Source: Gloeocapsopsis sp. IPPAS B-1203
Lineage (GTDB): Bacteria; Cyanobacteriota; Cyanobacteriia; Cyanobacteriales; Chroococcidiopsidaceae
Direction of reading: 5' to 3'
Assembly (NCBI RefSeq): GCF_002749975.1
Contig: NZ_PEIG01000021.1
Location: forward strand, 1 to 64,000
Length of the DNA stretch: 64,000 nucleotides
A program made the translations under genes and the position numbers. How positions within the stretch are numbered: position 1 is the stretch's first letter; each line of letters begins with the position of its first letter. Below, piece by piece: positions 27,228 to 34,641 of the stretch. The notes below the pieces were generated by a model. It made no database searches, was not told the DNA's origin, and saw only the letters and a program-made list of their open reading frames with translations.

Positions 27228-27565
27228 CTACTGGTTTGACTGACTGCTAGGGCATAGTTCTTGTACCTCATCTTCTGGATCTCGATGAAATTCACCAGGA
27301 AGTTGAGTAGATTCTATGCAAATTTTTGAGTTAAATCTAAAAGGCATATGCCAGGATACGCTAGAGCTTGGTCTAACCACTCATCAACTGGAATAGATAG
27401 CATCAATCTATTCCGTTCAACCAACTTCGCGACCTCCCAGCATGAAATTACACTAATACCCAAGCCTTGTGATTCCTGCTCTTGAATATAGTTGTGATAC
27501 TCATGTGCAAGTTGAGTGTCACCATTTACCCACCAAATTCAAATATGGGTATCCAGCACAATCAT
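27228..27565 (-). pseudogene. vapC: PIN-domain VapC-like toxin, degraded
   Basis: Reading from ATG 27565 gives MIVLDTHI, then TGA at 27541-27539 where Trp is expected, then IWWVNGDTQLAHEYHNYIQE and VISCWEVAKLVERNRL, all recognisable PIN domain. A second lesion (one base lost near 27318) shifts the frame before IESTQLPGEFHRDPED. The C-terminal catalytic part normally following RDPAD is absent. The acidic D5 and E of SCWEVAK are kept, but the protein cannot be made. It lies right after the hydrolase stop on the same strand. No matching VapB gene is next to it. Confidence 0.85.
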
Positions 27566-27580
27566 TGTGCTACTTTCCAT

Positions 27581-28450
27581 TCATTTTTCTACAGGCTCCG
27601 GTTGAGCTGCTGTCAAGAACTCTACAACTAACTGATTAAATTTGTGTGGGTGTTCAAACTGTGCCCAATGCCCACATTGATCGAAAACGTGCAAATAAGC
27701 ATTAGAAATCTGTTTCGCTGCGAGATGAGCATGGGCAACTGGCACAATTGCGTCTTGTTTGCCCCAAATAATTAGAGTTGGCGCGGATATATTCGCAAGC
27801 TGGCTGACAATCGGGCGAAAAACACTTTGCTGAACACCTAGCAGATTGACATTGCTTCTCAAAAACGAAACAAATGCTTGTTTACGACCAGGTAATTTGA
27901 AAGCCTCAGAGCGCATTTCAACCCACTTACTGGGCACTAATTTAATGTCATAGACATTTTGTCGCAGGATTAACCTGACATTCTTGGGGCTGGGCTGAGA
28001 TAAATGAATAATCAGGGGAAATGCAGCGAGTAAGCGACTGGCAATGCTGATTTCTCGCCCTAACCCAAAGCAGGAAACTAAGACTAATTTCTCCACCTGT
28101 TCAGGTGACTCTAATGCGAGTTTAAGTGCGAGACTTGCGCCTACTGAATGTCCAATAAAAACTGCGCGTTGAAGCTTGAGCGTGTTAATAAAGTTCCTCA
28201 GAAATTGCACTTGATATTCTAAAGAGTAGGTCGCGATTGGTTTATCGGATAAGCCAGAGCCAACCATATCAAAGGCATAAACTTGGTGCTCTTGAGCAAG
28301 TGCCCGAACGTTCTGACTCCAGGCTTCGATTGAGCTTCCGGCTCCGTGTAGCAAAACAATGGGACTTCCACAATCGCCTGCATACCAGTAACGAGTCTTG
28401 ATCTGTTCAACCTTGAGATAGCGATCTTGCAGAAATTCAAGTTGAGTCAT
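27581..28450 (-). CDS. Alpha/beta-fold hydrolase
   Basis: A 289-residue protein. The oxyanion segment VLLHGAGSSIEAW is near residue 33. The nucleophile elbow GHSVGAS (Ser of G-H-S-V-G) is near residue 99, and the late acid and His are in IIWGKQDAIVPV and FDQCGHWAQFEHP. The family includes esterases, dehalogenases, perhydrolases and ring-cleavage hydrolases, so the substrate cannot be named. It is last in an operon with an EamA-like transporter and a TetR regulator, which suggests an inducible detoxification or catabolic unit. Confidence 0.88.
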   Translation of the reverse strand: MTQLEFLQDRYLKVEQIKTRYWYAGDCGSPIVLLHGAGSSIEAWSQNVRALAQEHQVYAFDMVGSGLSDKPIATYSLEYQVQFLRNFINTLKLQRAVFIGHSVGASLALKLALESPEQVEKLVLVSCFGLGREISIASRLLAAFPLIIHLSQPSPKNVRLILRQNVYDIKLVPSKWVEMRSEAFKLPGRKQAFVSFLRSNVNLLGVQQSVFRPIVSQLANISAPTLIIWGKQDAIVPVAHAHLAAKQISNAYLHVFDQCGHWAQFEHPHKFNQLVVEFLTAAQPEPVEK

Positions 28451-28455
28451 AGCAA

Positions 28456-28830
28456 TTATGAACGAGTCATCACAGCAATTCCAGCAACAATTAAACCTAA
28501 GGCAACTAGCTGATTAAACGATAATCTTTCACCGAATAACACACTCGCGATCAAAGCGACCGAGATAAAACTAACACCCGCCATCACAGGTTGACTCGCA
28601 GAAACAGGCAATTGCCCCAAAGCTTTAGTAAAAAGCAGCAGCCCAAGAGTATAAATTAGCAATGCACTCAGAAACCAAGGAGAAAATAACACTGCGATAA
28701 ATCCTGTCTTAGCAGCCGTAAGACGAGACTGTTTAAGGAAAATCGTACCAGTTGCATTTGCGATCGCGGCGGTAATAACCAGCAGCCAAGCATACCAGGA
28801 AGATTGCATCATTTGCGTATTTCTAATCAA
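28456..28830 (-). CDS. EamA/SMR-like small membrane transporter
   Basis: A 124-residue protein with four membrane segments (WYAWLLVITAAIANATGTIF, FSPWFLSALLIYTLGLLLF, VSASQPVMAGVSFISVALIA, and LVALGLIVAGIAVMTRS). The pattern fits the drug/metabolite transporter superfamily. The length is that of one SMR/EmrE-like unit, so it should act as a dimer. It is 5 bp from the hydrolase and overlaps the TetR gene by 8 bp, so the three genes form an operon. It is probably an efflux or flipping protein, with unknown substrate. Confidence 0.82.
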   Translation of the reverse strand: MIRNTQMMQSSWYAWLLVITAAIANATGTIFLKQSRLTAAKTGFIAVLFSPWFLSALLIYTLGLLLFTKALGQLPVSASQPVMAGVSFISVALIASVLFGERLSFNQLVALGLIVAGIAVMTRS

Positions 28831-29413
28831 AGAACTGTCGATGAGTCAGTCCAGCTAGGATAATACGGATTGTGTGGTTAAATCGTGCTGCGGCACTTGC
28901 CGAGTCTGTGAAATGTCCGGTTAGTTCTAATCCAACATGACCGTGAACAACTGCCCAAAGCATTTTCGCCACTTCTTGAGCGTTGTTCTCCACAAAAGTT
29001 TCTGCATCGATACATGCTTGTACCGTACTGACGAGCAGTGCAAAGCTTGACCAACTTTGTTGAATACAGCTTTTAGTTGGCGTAAACTCTGGACTAGTTT
29101 GGCAGAACATCACAGCGTAATAGGTTGAATTTGCCAAAGCAAAAGCTCGGTAGGCTTCTCCTAAAGCGATAAGATACTCCAGCCAGTTGTCAGATTGCGG
29201 AACAGCTTCTAATGTCTGACGCAGCATTGCAAAGCCTTTCAAATACAACTCCTCGACCAATCCTTGCTTACTGCCAAACATAGTGTAAAGAACAGTCGTT
29301 GAGCATCCGACTATTTGAGCAATCCGCCGCATAGACAGGGCTTGTAATCCCTCACGTAGTAGTAAATTACTAGCATCGTCCAAAATACCTTGACGTAGTG
29401 CTTGCTGATGCAA
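28823..29413 (-). CDS. TetR/AcrR family transcriptional regulator
   Basis: A 196-residue regulator. The N-terminal TetR helix-turn-helix (ALSMRRIAQIVGCSTTVLYT, MFGSKQGLVEELY) is followed by a ligand-binding C-terminus of the TetR_C_WHG class (WAVVHGHVGLELTGHF). It is the first gene of the operon with the EamA-like transporter and hydrolase, so it likely represses its own operon until a ligand binds. The start ATG 29413 (MHQQALRQGILDDASNLLLR) matches the family. Confidence 0.9.
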   Translation of the reverse strand: MHQQALRQGILDDASNLLLREGLQALSMRRIAQIVGCSTTVLYTMFGSKQGLVEELYLKGFAMLRQTLEAVPQSDNWLEYLIALGEAYRAFALANSTYYAVMFCQTSPEFTPTKSCIQQSWSSFALLVSTVQACIDAETFVENNAQEVAKMLWAVVHGHVGLELTGHFTDSASAAARFNHTIRIILAGLTHRQFFD

Positions 29414-29751
29414 ATCCTGCGCTTCTCGGTAGTTCGTAACGCCATTATTATTTATAACACTGTTTTTTTCATAACATCGTTATAACAGTATTGCAGGAAA
29501 ACTGTCAAGAATTTATGAATTCTCGACATCAATAGAAAATCATCGAGTTGAAGAGAGCAATCGTTGTCAAGAATAATGCTTAATCTGAAGCTGATTACTG
29601 GCAGGTAGCCTTGAAATATCGCCAACAGCAGTCACCCAAAGCAGCCCAACTCTTATTTGGATCGCCTCAATAGAGGCTGTGTATCAAGCTAACATCTTAA
29701 TGTGCGCATACTGCCTCATGCGGTTTCTCATGCTGTGGCTAGACGGGGAAA
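29414..29751. other. Gap of 338 bp with no recognised gene
   Basis: The TetR promoter must lie here. The stretch ATAACACTGTTTTTTTCATA and AACATCGTTATAACAGTATT near 29453-29492 contains spaced halves (ATAACA, TGTTAT-like) that could be a TetR operator. No RNA gene or further open frame is evident. Confidence 0.35.
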
Positions 29752-30454
29752 ATGACTGAGAACTATATAGAACTTAGAAGGAAAAGGTACTTTAAGCTCA
29801 GTTCGCAAATTGCTCGATAGGATAATGCACAATTACGTTCTTTATTTGATGATAGTGAGTCAAATACGTCAAATTCGGGTTGAGGGCTAAACCACGCCAT
29901 AGTGCTTGGACAATCCAAGGTTTTTGTGAAACGCCTTCCGGTTACGAGCATCGAATATGATAACCTGTTCTCCACTAGAAACCTTTATGACCTGCCGACT
30001 TACTGTAATTATGGCTTCGGTTCCACTGGATTTGGGGTTTTCCGCGAACTCGTGGCTCATATCAAGACAACCCAATGGGTATTAGAAGGTGCGATCGCCA
30101 CTTTTCCACTGATGTACCATTATCGGATTATTCCCTTCTCTGGGCAGCGGGCGGATGTGGATAGGTCGCGTCTAAACAGTTATGTGGAATATTGGGGCAA
30201 TAGTGAGAATGCTGGAAAGTATGTGTTAGATAGAGCGATCGCCAAATATGAGTTGGTTCTTTTCCTAGAGTACATACCGCATGTTCTTGGAACATGGCTG
30301 CGGGAAAACCTCGACAAACTTCAGCAACCCCTAGATGACTTACGCACGACGATTGACTTTTTGAGAACGAAGGGAATCATCCACTTCGACGCGCATTTTT
30401 ACAATGTCCTCACTGATGGTGAACAGATTTATTTGACTGATTTTGGTTTAGTAC

Positions 30455-31713
30455 CTGATGGGGTGACAAAAAGGCTAGAAAGCAAGCTGAATCAAGTCTA
30501 TAGCGCGTAATCCCTGTTGATAATAGAGCCGCTTATTGCGATTAGAACGCATCCATTGACCTACCCAATCAACGCATAGTTGGAGATTATTCAGCCAAGC
30601 TTGACCATACAAACCTACCCAAAAGTTGCTATGACGGCGTTGACTTCGACCACTTTCCTTTGGACGGCAGATGTAACGTTCAACCTTTGATGTTCTGATG
30701 TTTACACCTTGAATAATTGCACTTGTATAGGCAATAGCAATGAGTAAAACAATTGCAGATAAACGAGTTTCAATTGCATGGCAGCTTTCAAGATTGTAGC
30801 CACCGCTTTTACAGTCGCGGAACATACATTCAATTCCACTACGTTGTTGATAAGCAGTTATGGCAGATGAAAGGTTTGTTAAGTTAGTTAATAAAAACCA
30901 GCCTTCAGTCGTTTGCTTTTGGCGGTAGTTTCGTTTCCACTTACACGCTACATTAAACTGGCTAAAACCAGCTGGCTTGGTAACATTGACTCCAGCAAAG
31001 AACATTGACATACCAGGTTTCAATCCCAGTAACTTCAACTGTTGTGTAAACTCGTTTTGGCGACGGATAGATTCATTGCACCTTAAGCGCAGACATATCG
31101 CTAGTCCTTGGTTTTCCAGCCATTGCCCTAATTCAACTGAGCAAAACTCTCTATCACCTAAAACAGTAACTTGATAGTCTTTAAGTAGCGGTAAGACGTT
31201 GGTAAATATGGCTTGTTGCTGAGTGAAGCTACTGTTACCCTTGCGCTGAAGAAATTGCCAATGTAGCGGGATAGCTCGCTGCTGCCAAATAATGCTTACC
31301 ATCAGCAAATTTAATTCACGCCATTGTGTTCGCTCAACTACAACAGTTAACTCTTTACTGCTTGAAAAGTAGCTCGTTAGTAAGTAGTTGATGAGCGCAA
31401 ACCACACTGATGAAGTTGTCAATTTTGGAGATAGTAAAAACCTTTGCAACTGGCGACGACGGCTCTCGAATAAAATCGGTAATGGTAGATTAGCTGCAAG
31501 TCTTTCCAGCCGTACTTGTTTTTGCCCTTGCAGTAGTTCAACCAGGAGATTGAGTAATATGTATTGATTTGCATTCAGTAGGGAGCGCAGATGAGTCTGA
31601 TAGAATTTAGGCAGCATTTTTAGTGATGGGCGGGCATTGTCAATAGCCAGCCTATCTTTTTTTAGCTGTAATTACTCAACCTCTTCCTATTTATCCCCCT
31701 GTCACCCCGTCAG
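30455..31713 (-). mobile_element. IS4-family insertion sequence with 9-bp target duplication
   Basis: The element is 1259 bp. Its ends are imperfect inverted repeats: CTGATGGGGTGACA at 30455, and the complement of TGTCACCCCGTCAG (CTGACGGGGTGACA) at 31713. The target duplication GTTTAGTAC occurs at 30446-30454 and again at 31714-31722. It carries one transposase gene on the minus strand. Perfect duplication and complete ends suggest a recent insertion. Confidence 0.95.
30475..31617 (-). CDS. IS4-family transposase
   Basis: A 380-residue DDE transposase. The Y-(2)-R-(3)-E-(6)-K motif reads YQQRSGIECMFRDCKSGG near residues 261-278. An earlier Asp (LGDREFCS) completes the catalytic triad, and VERTQWR carries the first Asp-region equivalent. 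The protein nearly fills the IS. The frame is intact, so the element may be active. Family: IS4, judged from the YREK signature. Confidence 0.93.
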   Translation of the reverse strand: MLPKFYQTHLRSLLNANQYILLNLLVELLQGQKQVRLERLAANLPLPILFESRRRQLQRFLLSPKLTTSSVWFALINYLLTSYFSSSKELTVVVERTQWRELNLLMVSIIWQQRAIPLHWQFLQRKGNSSFTQQQAIFTNVLPLLKDYQVTVLGDREFCSVELGQWLENQGLAICLRLRCNESIRRQNEFTQQLKLLGLKPGMSMFFAGVNVTKPAGFSQFNVACKWKRNYRQKQTTEGWFLLTNLTNLSSAITAYQQRSGIECMFRDCKSGGYNLESCHAIETRLSAIVLLIAIAYTSAIIQGVNIRTSKVERYICRPKESGRSQRRHSNFWVGLYGQAWLNNLQLCVDWVGQWMRSNRNKRLYYQQGLRAIDLIQLAF

Positions 31714-32169
31714 GTTTAGTACTGGACAAAAGTTTTGCGTTGACGAAAAATGAAGAGTTTTTCTTTGAGCAGAACACATTCTACGACTACGGAGAAGTTT
31801 TACGAAACCTTGGACATCTAATTCAACCGTTGTATGATGCCTGTTCAGATAATCATAAACGCCAGATATTGGAAAAATATGGCATCAACAAAGGCTTACA
31901 GCTTTATGAACAGCGATCGCGATTACTCGACAATATCGAACAGATCCATGCTGACGGGGATTTGGAGTTAGATGAATTCTATGTTGCTAGCATTGTCAAA
32001 TACCGCAGTATCATTGCGCTGATGCAATTCTTTGCTGATATGTGGGAAAATCACAAGAAAGACACGAAACTTCCTCACGCAAAACTACAGATGCTGCTCA
32101 AAGAAACAGAGTTTATTCCTAGCGCTGGATACCACGGTAAATAGTTGCATATCATTTGCTCTTTCAAGC

Positions 32170-32622
32170 TTAAAATTCTTGTAAAACATACTTAGCACTA
32201 AGATAAGCATTACGTAGAGTTTGCAGCGCTTCCGAGGAGAATACTTGCTTGATCTTGCTAATGAGTTTTCCCAAGGCGACGAGATCGTCGAAAGCAACAA
32301 CTTGCATGAACTTTTGCACGTAAAAATCTACCCAAAACTGAGGCGCGTGTTTCTGTTTTTGAACCGCGCAGCGCTTGCGCCAACGGCATATATCTGCTTG
32401 GGTGGGAGGTTCTACGCCTAATACTGGTGGTAAATCTGCATAGCTAACAAACCGACTAATTCCCTTTCCTACAACATGAATCACATGTCGCCAGCAATCG
32501 ATGCGATAAATCTCTTCGGGTTCGCGGTTGAGGAGTAATGCAATTGCTTCTTTGGTGACAAATCGTGCGAGTGGATGAAAAGTCTTGGCTTCAGTTGATT
32601 TTGCTTGTTGTCTTGTTATCAT
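32170..32622 (-). CDS. Unknown protein with repeat array upstream
   Basis: A 150-residue basic protein beginning MITRQQAKSTEAKTFHPLAR. I recognise no domain. Notable parts are a Trp/Arg-rich centre (ICRWRKRCAVQKQK), a helical C-terminus (ALGKLISKIKQVFSSEALQT) and residues DCWRHVIHVVGKGISRFVSY. The central DNA contains a GC-rich stretch (CGCGCAGCGCTTGCGCCAAC) like common cyanobacterial interspersed sequences. The ATG at 32622 is preceded by four iteron-like repeats (32639-32706). The gene could be plasmid-derived, but no replication motif is seen. Confidence 0.6.
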   Translation of the reverse strand: MITRQQAKSTEAKTFHPLARFVTKEAIALLLNREPEEIYRIDCWRHVIHVVGKGISRFVSYADLPPVLGVEPPTQADICRWRKRCAVQKQKHAPQFWVDFYVQKFMQVVAFDDLVALGKLISKIKQVFSSEALQTLRNAYLSAKYVLQEF

Positions 32623-32638
32623 AAAAGTGCTTTCCTAA

Positions 32639-32706
32639 TTTTGGTAAGTACTCTCCCAATTTTGGTCATTCCGATTTTGGTAAGTTCTTTCCTTGTTTTG
32701 GTAAGT
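32639..32706. repeat. Four iteron-like TTTTGGTAAGT repeats
   Basis: Direct repeats of TTTTGGTAAGT start at 32639, 32660 (variant TTTTGGTCATT), 32675 and 32696. The spacings are 21, 15 and 21 bp, a symmetric pattern. They lie directly in front of the minus-strand gene starting at 32622 and upstream of the plus-strand XRE gene at 32826. They may be an operator array or a remnant of a plasmid origin. Confidence 0.75.
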
Positions 32707-32825
32707 ACCTCTCACAGTGTGGGAGATTTATGTATTGTTGGATCGCCCTTAAGTTTCCTAGGCTCTGGGGCGATCGCTTTTTAAGCGATACTCTATTTTA
32801 GTCGAAGTTTCGACCAATTGCAAGT

Positions 32826-33038
32826 ATGGGTTTGGTTAGGTTACGAATTAAAGAGTTTGCAGCAAAACAAAACTGGACACTGAAAGAAGTTTCTGATCGT
32901 TCAGGTGTTCCATACAGCACGATTAAGACTTATGCAGTGTCTTCAGGGATGGCAATGGCTGATGTTACTGCTTTGTGCAAATTAGCGAAAACTTTTAATG
33001 TTCTGATTGAGGATTTAGTAGAAATAATCAAAGAGTAA
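32826..33038 (+). CDS. Small XRE-family helix-turn-helix protein, copy 1
   Basis: A 70-residue Cro/CI-type protein: LRIKEFAAKQNWTLKEVSDR, SGVPYSTIKTYAVSSG, and a C-terminal TALCKLAKTFNVLIEDLVEI. The helix-turn-helix occupies about residues 18-40. It is nearly all DNA-binding domain. A paralogue follows at 33130, and remnants of a third copy exist at 33441 and 34484. It could regulate the divergent gene at 32170 through the repeats upstream, but this is inference. Confidence 0.88.
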   Translation: MGLVRLRIKEFAAKQNWTLKEVSDRSGVPYSTIKTYAVSSGMAMADVTALCKLAKTFNVLIEDLVEIIKE

Positions 33039-33129
33039 ATATAATTACGCGAACAGTAGCTTCTTTAGTAATCAACTGCGCAGTTTTATATATTACTATT
33101 AAATAGCGAAAACTCACTACTTGTCAAGC

Positions 33130-33342
33130 ATGGGGCTAGTAAGGTTAAGAATTCAGGAATTTGCTGACAAACAAGGTTGGAACATCAAAGAGGTTTCAGA
33201 TCGTTCTGGAGTGCCTTATGGTACAGTCAAAACTTATATGCGCTTGCCAGAAAGAGCAACTGTTGATCTGACGGCACTTTGCAAGCTGGCAAGGACGTTT
33301 GATGTAATGATGGAAGATTTATTTGAGGTAGTGGAAGATTAA
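33130..33342 (+). CDS. Small XRE-family helix-turn-helix protein, copy 2
   Basis: A 70-residue paralogue of the gene at 32826 (LRIQEFADKQGWNIKEVSDR, SGVPYGTVKTYMRLPERATV, LTALCKLARTFDVMMEDLFE). I use ATG 33130, which aligns with the start of copy 1, instead of the upstream TTG 33121. The two copies probably arose by tandem duplication. The variable stretch after the recognition helix (MRLPERATVDL versus AVSSGMAMADV) may separate their targets. Confidence 0.88.
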   Translation: MGLVRLRIQEFADKQGWNIKEVSDRSGVPYGTVKTYMRLPERATVDLTALCKLARTFDVMMEDLFEVVED

Positions 33343-33440
33343 AAGCTTGCCTCTTTAGTAACAAATTAAGCTACTGAGTTCGCTGAGTGTCTTGCTATTA
33401 TAAAAAGCACCTGTCAGTTTTTAAAATAGATTTTGAAATT

Positions 33441-33508
33441 GCGATCGCTTAAAGAGTGAAACTGTTTCGACCAATTGCAAGCATCGGTTTGGTTACGAAT
33501 TAGAGAGT
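33441..33508 (+). pseudogene. 5' remnant of a third XRE copy
   Basis: From GCGATCGCTT through GTTTCGACCAATTGCAAG (33464 on), then a CATCGGTTTGGTTACGAATT match, this parallels the promoter and first codons of copy 1 (32771-32855). The start ATG is mutated to ATC, and 5 bp (GGTTA) are missing compared with copy 1. Similarity ends near 33508. Confidence 0.75.
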
Positions 33509-33512
33509 ACTA

Positions 33513-33656
33513 TAAACTAAAGTCCACCTCTATGAAGTTCTAAATTATGAATGAGATTAACTCAAAACGTGCTAAGGCACCGCTACGCTAACAAAACTCT
33601 TGAAACTTTGCTTGGGTAGTCCCGACTTTAGTCAGAGGGCATCTGTGATTCATGCT
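33513..33656. repeat. Multi-hairpin dispersed repeat, second copy
   Basis: AAAGTCCACCTC at the left end, and GTAGTCCCGACTTTAGTCAG with GGGCATCTGTGATTCATGC at the right end, match the ends of the element at 19611-19745. The middle has diverged. It borders the 5' remnant of the third XRE gene. The remaining gap to 33876 shows nothing that I can name. Confidence 0.65.
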
Positions 33657-33876
33657 TGGTAAAAACACTACAAATAATTAAATATCTCCTGTTCAAAAAA
33701 TATTGAAGTACGCTAAATAAAAGTAAATTTTTGTACTAAAATTCTCTGAGAACTTGAGTAATTTGCTATTAATTCCAGATAATTGCCTGCTGAGGTTGAA
33801 TAAAGCTGGTGTACTAGCCTGAGATCAATTACAATTGCTGCTCAAAGGTTTGTTAAGTTGTCGAGGAGATTTGAGT

Positions 33877-34344
33877 ATGAAACACAAGCTATGGTTTAAT
33901 TTGGTGGCAATTCCAACTGTAGTTGGCTCAATGTTGACTATGTTACTTACACCTGGTGTATCTGCCACGAAAACTCAAGCCTCCTGCGATGTACCAACTG
34001 ACTTTCAGATATCTGCTATCAACCCCCACCACAACCGTGGTATTTTAATTGCATCCACTGATGTGACCTTTGAAGAGCACCCTTTTTTAGATTTTAGTGC
34101 AGCAGAAAGTGATGCTGCCGTTAATTTATTTGGCTGTGACTGTCCTGCTTGTTTAAATGTATTGCGTCAGTTACGCAATTCACCTGAAGTGAAAAGAGGT
34201 CAAGGTCATTGCTGGGATAATATGGAACTAAGAGTATCTCGGCAGACAGTACGGGAAGTGTTGACTAACTTAGAAAAAGAAGAAGCTTTAGAATTTAAAC
34301 AAGAAGAGGCGATGGAGTTTGGCAGGATGAGAAGTTTCAACTAA
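33877..34344 (+). CDS. Probable exported protein of unknown function
   Basis: A 155-residue protein from ATG 33877, chosen because a GAGGAGA ribosome site precedes it. The N-terminus is a signal sequence (MKHKLWFNLVAIPTVVGSML, with a possible cut after VSATKT). The mature part has a Cys cluster (FGCDCPACLNVLRQLRN), a Trp-Asp (HCWDNMELRV) segment and an acidic helical tail with repeated EEALEF/EEAMEF. I do not know a family. It lies inside the interval that splits the third XRE copy, so it may have come in with that insertion. Confidence 0.6.
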   Translation: MKHKLWFNLVAIPTVVGSMLTMLLTPGVSATKTQASCDVPTDFQISAINPHHNRGILIASTDVTFEEHPFLDFSAAESDAAVNLFGCDCPACLNVLRQLRNSPEVKRGQGHCWDNMELRVSRQTVREVLTNLEKEEALEFKQEEAMEFGRMRSFN

Positions 34345-34457
34345 AAAAATAGGTTTCATTGTTGGGGTAGCAGGAAGTAGATCCTGCGTCCATTCGTCTC
34401 TTACAAGGAGAGAGACCTAAAAAGCCTATTATCTCGTATCACATTATGGATTTTTTG

Positions 34458-34480
34458 CCCCAACCCTACCAGGGTTGGGG
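34458..34480. repeat. Perfect 10-bp hairpin next to the XRE remnant
   Basis: CCCCAACCCT, a 3-nt ACC loop, then AGGGTTGGGG form a perfect 10-bp stem. TTTTTT precedes it and no T-run follows on the plus strand, so it is not a standard terminator for the upstream gene. Another small stem, GCAGGA...TCCTGC, lies at about 34369-34386. Confidence 0.6.
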
Positions 34481-34483
34481 TTA

Positions 34484-34542
34484 GGTTCCGTTAAAACTTA
34501 TATGCGCTTGCCAGAAAGAGCAACTGTCGATCTTACCGCGCT
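34484..34542 (+). pseudogene. 3' remnant of a third XRE copy
   Basis: GGTTCCGTTAAAACTTATAT, then GCGCTTGCCAGAAAGAGCAA and CTGTCGATCTTACCGCGCT, match the recognition-helix and following region of copy 2 (about 33219-33277) at most positions. Together with 33441-33508 it marks both ends of one interrupted gene. Confidence 0.8.
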
Positions 34543-34641
34543 AAACGTTGTTATTTCTATGGCATGAGAGTATATCTTTTGAGTACGGCTAAGGGCATTA
34601 GGTACACTGAATTCAGATTAAAAATCCCCGTATTTATTTTT

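Larger units (their letters stand above)
29752..32144 (+). pseudogene. Protein-kinase-like gene disrupted by two stop codons and an IS element
   Basis: Read from ATG 29752 (MTENYIELRRKRYFKLSSQI). TAG at 29818-29820 and TGA at 29881-29883 interrupt the frame, but the frame resumes each time (DNAQLRSLFDDSESNTS, GLNHAIVLGQSKVFVKRLP). The kinase-type loop HFDAHFYNVLTDGEQIYLTD is followed by FGLV, the H-x-D...N and D-F-G pattern. Right there an IS4-family element is inserted (30455-31713). Removing it with one copy of the 9-bp duplication restores the frame as FGLVLDKSFALTKNEEFFFE through to the stop at 32144. Counting from ATG, the intact protein would be about 370 residues. It is a bacterial kinase-like or aminoglycoside-phosphotransferase-like protein, now inactive. 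Confidence 0.88.
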
